Source: Morella rubra (lineage: Eukaryota; Streptophyta; Magnoliopsida; Fagales; Myricaceae). Taken from it: DNA of 64,000 nt. Positions 54,990-64,000 of this stretch are shown one piece after another (positions within the stretch are counted from its first letter, which is position 1; the number at the start of each line of letters is the position of its first letter). A model generated the notes under the pieces. It was given only the letters and a program-made list of their open reading frames with translations, had not been told where the DNA came from and ran no database searches. The stretch lies in NCBI GenBank assembly GCA_003952965.2, contig CM025855.1, positions 12,246,483 through 12,310,482 on the forward strand. The letters run 5' to 3'. Position numbers and translations under genes: made by a program.

Positions 54990-57626
54990 TGTGAGACCCC
55001 AACCTTATTTCTATCATTGTAAAAAGAATTATGACTCCTTAAGTGTGTATTACTCTAATTATTGAGAAAGGCATGTATGGGTAAATTAATCTAAGATTTT
55101 GTCTAGGTGGAATTTTCCCCCTAGCATTTTTATGCATCTTTAGCTATGATTTAAATGTTATATCGTTTGCAATTTTTAATAGTATTAAATTTGAGTATTT
55201 GGGATTAATTAAACTAATCTTTAATTGTTGGAATATATCTCTAAGTTTGCAATATTTGGAAGAAATTGAATTAGGGACTTTGACTCTTGAAAAATATGTG
55301 AAAGGCATGTTAAGGTTAATTTTATGAAGTGGCAGAAAAATAAAATAAAAATAAAAAAGAAAATGGGGAAAAAGGGAGGGAAGTCACGTGAAGGAGGGAA
55401 AGAAAGGGGGAGGGCAGAGAGGAAGAAAAAGAAGGAGAAAGAGAAGAAAAAAAGGTAAGTTCGGCCCTTGCTATGAAAAAAAAAAATCTCTGCTGGCGAA
55501 ATACCCACTATCTCATTTCTTCACATTTTTCTTGGATGATAGCTTGTTGTGTGCTAGGTTGTTTTCTCCTTATCTACATGTTGTTTGCTCTAAGAGTAGT
55601 GTAGATCTTGTAAGAAATCATGGGGATCTGAGAAATGTTCTAGGGCAACATTGATGCACCCTAAGTGTATGATAAAAAGCCTAAAAGAGGACTGAAATCT
55701 GTTTGTGTATGCATGGCCGGATCTGTTGGGTTGTAGTGTTGCAAGTGTAATTTTAATTTCTATGTTAAGTTTAAATTTAATTGCTAAGTTGTTGGAAAAC
55801 AAAGCTGAGGTTTTAAATCTAGAATCATGGGTGAAGTTGCTGCATGAAGAAGGTTATGATAAAAAGGGAGGAAACTTGTAGGAAAAGGAAAACTTCCTTG
55901 TTGCTGATTTGCATCTATAGAGGATAGACCCATTCTATTATGACCTATTATGGTTGATTGGAAAACCCATAGCATTCATAAGCATGGCCTGTTATGTTGA
56001 AGACCATTGAGAATTATAGAGAATGCTTGCTAGACTAGTTGCTGAAAACAAGTTGCTGAAATGTACTTCTGCAGATTTCAAGGCTCGAACTAGGAGTGTA
56101 TTCTGATGCAATTGTGCTTATCCTTTGATCTTAAGAGGATCCTAGATTGTAGGCCTAGGAAATAGGAAGATTTTAAGCCATACCTTGGGTGATTCCGATA
56201 AGTATTGGGTGAGATATGCGTTGTTCAAGGCCCGGACGTCAAGCTGCCAGCAGCCTTGTACGTCCGGAATGTTAGCTCATTTCGAATACCTTTTGAGTGA
56301 TCAGTTTAAGTCCAAATTTTACAAGTTTGGTCTTAAATTTTTAGTTTATGAAAGAAGAACATTTTAAGGTAAATTTCGTGTGAATTAGAGGTGTAATGAA
56401 TGAGTTGTGGTATTTTGAAAATGGAAGGCCGAGCTGGAAACAGCAACAGTGTTGTTGTAGGATTTTCGCCTAATATGAAGTGTTTGTAAAAATGTATAGC
56501 AAATTCTGCTGTTGTGAATTTTACCTCCAATCTTGACCTATGAAAGTGAAAGTTAAGTTAAAGTTATTGTTGCGTCGAAATTGTAAAAATGTGAGCTGTT
56601 AAAAGTTACAGTTTAACCCAATTCTTATGGCTTCGGCATTCTTAAGAGAATACTTTGCATTGTAAGATCACCATAAGAAATATATTTTGTATGATGTGGA
56701 ATGACTGTAAACCTATAAATGGTATGAGTCAAGTAGTGCTGCCACACTCAAGTGGACGCTTACGTTGAAGGAATGAAGCATGCATGCATTCACATTACAT
56801 TACACATGATAGAAGCCGAATGTAGAGAAGGATGGTGTAGCTCTTAAAGTATGTGCAATCACACTGAAGGATGCTTGCAAGAAGGTGTGAACCTCTAAGG
56901 GTTGAGTCTAGTCATTAGGCCTGGGGCCACGTCGAGGACTAGCTCAACCAAATGACGTGTTCCCAAGGGAAAAGGGAATAGTTCCGAAGGGAACGCACAA
57001 CCCTGACTTCAGGGGTAAATGGAGCGAGATAAGTTGCCCAATCAAGAAAGAATTATTTTCAAGATCAATTGCATGTTTCTTTTAAGATCAAGTACGTTGT
57101 CTCATGCATATGCAAGCATTTCATTTGACATTCATGTACATTGATATCCATGAACATGCGAGACATGCACTATTTATTGCATATGATCCCTTACTGAGTC
57201 ATTCGACTCACAGTTTTTAAATTGTATCATTCCAGACAATATTTCAGGTGAGGAAACCTAAGAAGAGGACCTTAAAACCTAGGAGAGGGGCTGACGAGGA
57301 CGTCCTCTTCCCTTTTTGTTATTTCAGTAAAGGTTTAGATATAATTTTTGAAAGAGCCGACATGAGCCTCCGATGTGTGGTGGTCATGGGTTATTCGGCC
57401 CAGTAAAGTTTAGGGTTTTTAACCAATTGATATTTTGAGACTGTGTTGTAATTACTTCAAGTTATCGTTTGAGGAGCAGGTTCTAATGTTTCATTATGCG
57501 CATTAGTCGATAAAAAAAAAGGGGATTTTTCCGCTACAAGAATTTAGTAAGTTCGCTTGAGTATTCCTTGTTGGGGATGCTCACGGCTGTCACTAGCCTC
57601 TTCGAGTTAGCGTTTGGGGCGTGACA
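54990..57626 (+). mobile_element. Gypsy-type solo LTR (2.6 kb)
   Basis: Starts TGTGAGACCCC, ends TTTGGGGCGTGACA, and is flanked by a perfect TSD TGGGC (54985-54989 and 57627-57631). Phrases such as CTTACTGAGTCATTCGACTCACAG (57190) and ATTTCAGGTGAGG are common in LTRs of plant Tekay/Del-type gypsy elements. No internal coding region remains. Confidence 0.88.
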
Positions 57627-57631
57627 TGGGC

Positions 57632-58216
57632 TCTAAGGATGCGACATCCGATGCGCCGCCTTTTGATGTTGTTGACTGATGCAATGAAGGTCACGAGGGT
57701 ATCTTCCAACAGCAGTTATAATGCATGAGCAGCCAATGCAAGTATGCAGGACTAGCTTATTTTTGTTAGGTTTAGATCAAATTTCATCTCTTTTTTGTAC
57801 TAGCGTAAAGGATATAGCGGATGCTACTACGTTTACAGAATGCATCTATTTTGTTAGCATGTAATTTGTTGTCGTTTGAATGACCTAAACCCTATTGCTG
57901 GTAATTGTTGGCATTTAATTTTTCGTCTCTTTTTTCTTTCACTCTTTGTCATTAGTGGATTCAATGAATCCTAGAAGGCATCTAAGGTAGTATATGCCCC
58001 TATGTTTCAACGATTCATTGCAGCCATTGTTAATGAAACAAAAACATGAAAAACTCGTTTTACATTCATGGTTGTGCCCAACTGCATATGTGAAACTGTG
58101 GCGAACAATTATTGACATATAACTATAACATATGGAATTTGTGGCGATTATATTTTAGTTTCCAAAACTCTCGTCAGTACGCATTCCATGAAGCACAACC
58201 AAAGGACTAAGGGAAA
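57632..58216. other. Unassigned stretch between two solo LTRs
   Basis: The plus strand continues open from the insertion site (LRMRHPMRRLLMLLTDAMKV) for about 40 codons and then is AT-rich. No family recognised. Confidence 0.35.
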
Positions 58217-58221
58217 TATAT

Positions 58222-61200
58222 TGTCACGCCCCGTACTGGTACCTACCCCCTCGGCTCGCGTATAGGAATTGCATGCACAAAATTCGGGGATTACCGCACG
58301 ATAAAAACTCTTAGGATTGCTTAAATGCCCTCGAATTTATTTAGTGGAAGACTTGTTTTAAAATGATTATTAGTTAAAAGGAAGGTCATAAATCAGTTTA
58401 GAAACTTGAACGAAAGAAGTGAAATCCACAAAATAATAAATCGGTATATTTGCACTTATTTAGGAAAATCTCATTAACGAATTAGGTTTAAAACCTATTG
58501 GTATCATAAAAAGATTAAGGCGAGATTAAAGGAAATAAAGAAACCTTGTAGAAAGAAATCAACATAGAGAAATACACACTTTCCTTTAAACGAACACGGT
58601 TTGGTACAAAAGAGGTCATTCAGGAGGATTACAAAAATGTGAGCTTCCTATAGTCCACGTAGCATATACAACCACATTTCAAGAGTCCAAAAACATTTTT
58701 GAAACACTGCCATTAAAAGAAATAAAGAAACAACGAAAGGGGATACAAAACAGACCTGCATCTAGAATCTCTTCAGCCCTAAAATAATCCAACATCCTGC
58801 TTAACAATAAAAAGGCAAACACAAAGAAACATAAAAGGGGTGAGTCCTATTGACTCAATAAGGTCAGGGAGCGGGCATGCTCATACAAATATAACTCATG
58901 CTTCGAAATAAAATAGCATAATGACAATGATCCAAGTCATAAATGGCATAGCAACAGTACAGAGAATACATGGAATGCATTTGAAATGCATTCACTCATC
59001 ATATGGTTTCCTGAGGTATTCCCAGTGTATGCTCTATTCACCCCCAGAGCGAGTTGTACGTCCCTCCTCTCCTCATGGGACTGTCCCGTGTCACCTACAC
59101 CAGGACCTTTAAAAAGGACGCCATAGAGTCCAGAAGGAGCCCACCCATTCTCTGTAGTGAGGGGTTGCACTCCCTCATGTGCCCAGTACCATCACTCTTT
59201 CTTTAGGAATCACCTCGCAGGCTTGGGGGTTCCTCACATTTGTTTTCCCTCTCATGATGTTAATGCAATTAATGCAAAAATATCATTCATGTGCAATGTA
59301 CACATTCAAACATCCCATGATATGACTTGTAAACCAATAAAGTACTTGTAATTTCAATGCATGAATAATCAAAAATGAAAATTATAGAAATTAGATCCAC
59401 AAACTAAATTTAAAATACTTAATCAATTTATGTGTCATATGGTTTCAAATTATTAAACCCTTTCCTTAAATAAATAATTAATAAACTTTTCCTTTTATAA
59501 TACTTATTAGAGAATTAAACATGAAATTTATAATTAAATATAAAATCTGCCCTAAATCATTCAAATGAAGGGCTTTTTGAGCCTTCTTAGACCCTACTGG
59601 GCCTATCCCTAAAGTTTCAAAGTGTTCTGGGCTTGTTTAGGGTTAACGGGCCTAAACTCCATTAGGCCACTAAACGAGCTTTTGATTTGAACCCCTAATT
59701 CTACTCAGTTTGGACTCAAATTTAGGCTTTCCCATATATTTTTTATGCTCTAAACAGCCATAAAGTTATTTTTCCTATTTGGACCTTTTTACCCTAACGT
59801 TTTGTGTGAAATGCTGAAACTGCCCTTAGAGACCTCCAGGGCATTTTCGACCTTTCCCAACCTCCGATTGAGCTGAAATTTTTACTGGGACCTACTGTGA
59901 CCATAAACTACAGGTAAAGTTTTCATGCAAAAATCCAAGGATTTCATGAGGGCATTTTGGACAGTGCACTATTTTCACTAAGAAGTCCTAATTTTTGTTC
60001 ATTACATGTGATACTCACGTACTATAATCCTTAGATCTAATGATTTAAGTCATCATAACTAAAATAATATAATCACAGAATGCATTAAAATATAGATCAG
60101 CAACGAAAATCACATGCAACATTATAACTTTCTTCAAATCATCCAAACAGCACATGTATGACATTTTGCTTCACAACTTCATCTCAAACCCTCTTGGATC
60201 ATTTCATGCCCTCTTGGCTTCATTTTCTATGATTTAATCTTCCATTTCATACACAAAATCCTTTCCATGCCATTCGGCTAACATCAAGAACCTTTCATCA
60301 CAATATTTCACAACCAATGCATGTAAAAATCATCATACAAGCGAGGATACTTACATGCAAAAAGTTCATCAAGGACCAAGGCCAACCCGTGGCCTATTGG
60401 TATTCAAAAAATAACTTTTTAGCCACTGATATGGCTTGTAACATAGCCCAAAATATCTTTGAATAAACTAAGTTCACACAGCACCTTTTTCTTGCAAAAA
60501 CTTCAAGAAATTCAAAGATTCTCCACATGCAAAGATTTCTAGTGCAATATCTCATGCTAGCACTTTTTTTTTTTTTTTGCATAAGCTACTCATATTCAAA
60601 AAACATAACATATTTTTCATCTAAACAGTAAGCAAAATACACAAAATCTCATTTTTTTCCCAACACAAGATGCTCTAAAACTACCCTTACCTCTACATTG
60701 TTTCTTTTCTTTTTCTTTTGCTTTTTCTTTTCTTTTTCTTTTCTCCTTCTTTTCGTCTTCTTCTTCTCCCTCTTCTTTTTTTCTTCTCTTATCACTTTCT
60801 CTTTCTTGTTTCACAGCAATGGACCATTTTCGTGACTCTCCTCTCTTAAATGGCTTCCTAGTTTGTCTTATGCCAAGACATAATTACCTATATCCTACAA
60901 GCTAAATCATAAAAGATGTTATCATTTTGTTGAGTTTAACACGTTAAATAAATCTAGCTATTGGGTAGTTTGTTTATGGAGAAGAGAAATTCACACACTT
61001 GGTAAGATTGGAAGATTTGTTGTCTCAAAAGCCATCATTTCATGGATTTGGCCGGCTATGAGTTGCATAAAAGGCTTAAATGCCTTGTCTCTCACTTCAT
61101 TACTTCTCTCTTTTCTTTCCTCTCTTTCTCTCCTCATAAATTCTCTCTTCATTCTCAATTCTCCCCCTTTTTCTCTCCCTTGACGCACGGCAATGAGCAT

Positions 61201-61968
61201 TGCCGTGAGTCACATGTGCTTTTACATCTTTTTTTTGTCTTTATTCTAGTAATTAATTAGGGGCATGCTATATTTATGGGACATAATGATTAGGGAGACA
61301 AGAAATTAATTACATTCATTGAATCTTACTCATAGGTCCAAGAGTTTTGGACACATGGCCAACAAGATAAGATTTGCAAAATCTTCACTAAGTTAGCTGA
61401 TCAAGAGTATTTAGAGTGGCTTGGGCGGGTTTTGGGCTTCCATGCACTAATATGCTTGGGCCCAACTCATTTCCATAGGCCCAAGTCCATAATTCAACAA
61501 CCCTAGGCCCAATTGAAATTTAAATGCAATTAAACAAGCATTTTAAAATAATTAAGCTCAAATAAAATCAAATACCTGAAATAATAAAATCAAATTGACA
61601 AATAACATCACATTATTATAAAAAGAGAAATTATTAAAACAAGGTTAAAAATAAAATATTTAAACAAGAAGGGAAATTCGGTCATATATAAAAATTAACC
61701 AAATTAATCTAAAATAAATAGGAAATAAAATCAAGTCAATTAGACAATTTAAACACATGGATTGCAATAAAAATAGTGATCTAATTCAAAGATTAAAAAT
61801 TAAAGGAAAGAAATTCTATAAGCAATTAATTAAATCGTAAATATTAAACAAGCACAAATTTAGAAAATAAAGCAAATGCTAAGGAAAAGAACACAAATAG
61901 TAAAGATATTAAAAGAAAATCTTAACACAAAAATCTTACAAGTAGCTCAAAAGGTTAGGGGTATCACA
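58222..61968 (-). mobile_element. Gypsy-type solo LTR (3.7 kb), opposite orientation
   Basis: On the minus strand it starts TGTGATACCCC at 61968 and ends GTACGGGGCGTGACA at 58222. Flanks are TATAT (58217-58221) and TCTAT (61969-61973), four of five matching. CTTATTGAGTCAATAGGACT (minus strand, about 58860) is the counterpart of a phrase in the 54990 LTR, so the two are related families of different length. A CT/AG-rich tract lies at 60690-60810. Confidence 0.78.
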
Positions 61969-61973
61969 TCTAT

Positions 61974-63179
61974 CTTCTTCGCAATTGGGGATGCAATCTT
62001 TTACAACTAATATTTCTTGCGTAAATGGAATTTGATGTAAGTGTGGCCCAAAATAGGCAAAAATAGCAGGTGAAATATTATAGGAGTACACATAAATAAA
62101 GTTGGTGGATAAGTTTTCAACCAACAAGAGCAAAGAACCACCATAGACTTCCGCCCGTACCCGCACCATCCTGCATAACAGCAAATTATATTTTGTCCAA
62201 CAAAATAGACTTCCGTATATGCCAGTTCGAATGTATTCAAATTGGTAACAAAAATACTGCCTAGTTCAAATGCAACCCAAACGAGTGTGACCATGACAGA
62301 TCGAGCTAATTTTTTCCTCATGGTCCGGATACCGTCCTCCTGTCAATATTCATTGGAAAAAGTAATGGATTATTATGTCTATTATTCATTGAAAAACAAG
62401 CAACGATTGTTTGTCGGCATACTCTCTGGAACAACAACTATTTGTCTATAACCCACTAACTCAATGTGAAAGGATCACACTAACTATATACGAGCAAGAT
62501 ACATCATAATGAGACCTGTAGTTGACTGTCCTTCCATCATCTAGCCCGCCACCATAATGTGCTTCACATCCCTGTGTCTATTGTCTATCACGTGGTGTTC
62601 ATGAACGATGATGCCCCATCGCCTACCAACAAAACAGTGATGCTCTTGTTCGATGTACACTTCTGACGATGGACCCTTGCCGCATAATAGGAATCCCCCA
62701 CACACGGTTTAAATGTATATTGCGGTGTCCCAATGTATTTATCAGCTTACCAATCCATTCCCTATCCCCTTAAGTTGTTCCATACACTGATGTCTCAAAC
62801 CACCTAAGCCATCCCGACGCCGAAGTTGGAGCATGGAGAACAAATCAGCGGTGCTGGAGGTGATGGCAAGTATTTATTGGGATGGCCGATCGAACAATAC
62901 ACATTCCATTACACAGTGAACGATCGTTGCCTAGGAACTCCAACGTAGAAGTCAATGTGATTTTCAAAGCTGTAAGGTTTGCCACCAATGGCAAAGAATC
63001 TTTTGTCGCCGCAAGTTATTCTGCAACATGTTATTGAATGAAGGGTTCTTATAAGATGAATCGACCAACACTGTCAACGCAATCAACGATGTGTGGGAGC
63101 GGTATGCACGAGTGAGGGTATTCAAGCTCACTCACGATTTATGTCATAATAATCGCTTGTTTGTTTAACTTTTCACATA
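61974..63179. other. Unassigned sequence, possible old coding remnants
   Basis: The minus strand at 62184-61936 and 62321-62007 has overlapping open frames (CRMVRVRAEVYGGSLLLLVE) with no recognised domain. GC is somewhat higher than in the neighbouring LTR. No RNA gene seen. Confidence 0.3.
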
Positions 63180-64000
63180 TGTGTGAGTCCAAGGATTAAG
63201 GCAACCCAAGAGGGGGGTGAATTGGGTTTCCAAACTTTTTCGCTTTTAACCCCCAAAACCGTGTTTGCAAAGTAAAGTATAATTTAGCACAAGTATATAG
63301 ATGCATAATAGAATAAGTGCTAAATGTAAAGAGTAAGGATAGAGAAGCAAACACGTGATTTTTAGGTGGTTCGGCAAACCCGCTTACATCTACCCCTCAA
63401 GCTCCTTTACCGAGCCTTGAGGTTTTCCCACTATCTTCCAAATAGTGTACACTCTAGCTTCCGGGTGCTAGAGAACCTTACAAGTGCTTTTCCCGAGCTC
63501 AACACTCAAACCCTAAGTGATTTTCGGCTCACCACTCACAACCCAATCAAGCTTGAGATATACCCTCTCTAAGCTTCTTCTTTAGTGAACAACCTCACTA
63601 AAGGAATCACTTCTTTTGGATAGGAAGATACAAGAATAAACTCTCTCAAAGAGTGGATATGAAAATGGAAAGCTCTATCTCTTTGATTCACACAATGACA
63701 AGGATAAGAAAGTGTAATTTTGTGAATGATATGAGAAATATAAATAAGAAGGTTTAAGATATTTCTCAAGCTATGTAAAATAATATATGGTCAAGCTCTC
63801 TTTTTTAGAGACAATAGGAAGGTCTTTATATAGGCCACATGAGAAAACTAGCCGTTTATAACCGTTATGAATTTTACCGTTGTACGGTCGACCGCTTCAG
63901 GACCGTTATCCAACGGTCACATTGTCAATGCTTCAATGGATCTATTTCAAAATATATACCGGTCGACCGCTACACCAAGCGTCGAAGGCCGGTCGACCAC
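63180..64000 (+). mobile_element. Start of another LTR of the GTCGAC-palindrome family (copy C)
   Basis: It begins TGTGAGTCCAAGG and carries the family landmarks AACCCAAGAGGGGGGTGAAT, AGGTGGTTCGGC, AGCTTCCGGGTGCTAG and TTCCCGAGCTC in the same order as copy A. It runs off the window. Its palindromes use CGGTCGACCG instead of GTGTCGACAC. Confidence 0.8.
63885..63998. repeat. CGGTCGACCG palindromes in copy C
   Basis: CGGTCGACCG at 63885-63894 and 63960-63969, and CGGTCGACC(A) at 63990-63998. Half-sites ACCGTT, AACGGTC and GCGTCGAAGG lie between them. The array probably continues past the window. Confidence 0.85.

Noticed and set aside
55221..55654. Overlapping Phe-rich and Lys/Arg-rich open frames
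   Set aside because: Both come from a purine-rich tract in the 54990-57626 solo LTR.
60617..60814. Lys/Glu-rich open frame
   Set aside because: It is the complement of a CT-rich low-complexity tract in the 58222-61968 solo LTR.

Overview
The window is gene-poor, transposon-dense plant nuclear DNA, probably from a eudicot. It is AT-rich. It carries Mutator-like (MULE), CACTA and hAT DNA transposons, Ty1/copia and chromodomain Ty3/gypsy retroelements, an L1-type LINE, several solo LTRs, and one host gene for a chloroplast-targeted protein with an intron. I saw no bacterial gene, CRISPR array, rRNA or tRNA.

Layout. 1-2104: right end of a MULE carrying a GRF zinc-finger gene, next to a scrap of LINE reverse transcriptase (RT). 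About 2560-21200: one degenerate L1-type LINE (minus strand) broken by LTR insertions: a 1.4-kb probable solo LTR (4326-5722), a copia element (6379-12006) whose 3' end is inverted, and a gypsy chromovirus (13280-19979) that itself carries a solo LTR (17889-19356). 21660-23815: a MULE-type terminus and a transit-peptide-like gene fragment split by a non-autonomous CACTA element (22298-23786) that holds exon 1 of a cytosolic NADP-isocitrate dehydrogenase. 24464-27368: a tandem duplication and more copies of the LTR family seen inside the gypsy. 28640-29161: a small fold-back MULE. 29788-36110: a complete-ended 6.3-kb MULE with convergent GRF-zinc-finger and transposase genes, both broken by a few mutations. 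37650-43608: a decayed MULE transposase interrupted by a hAT element (38825-43349). 43616-44780: a Pack-MULE-like element with a piece of a MAX2-type F-box/LRR gene. 45875-49700: the only intact host gene recognised, a DUF177/YceD homologue of the chloroplast 23S rRNA accumulation type. 49864-51144: a fold-back MULE just upstream of that gene. 51656-52997: an AT-rich inverted-repeat element. 54990-57626 and 58222-61968: two solo LTRs. 63180-64000: the start of another copy of the 17889-19356 LTR family.

Insertion boundaries were fixed by reading target-site duplications (TSDs) and by rejoining LINE or transposase reading frames across insertions. No decisively new system was found. The most unusual things are the LTR family with arrays of GTCGAC-centred palindromes whose outer bases differ between copies, the copia element with an internally inverted 3' end inside intact ends, and three separate host-gene captures (MAX2-like, NADP-ICDH exon 1, a transit-peptide-like fragment). 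Homology calls rest on recognising motifs by eye; no database search was run.
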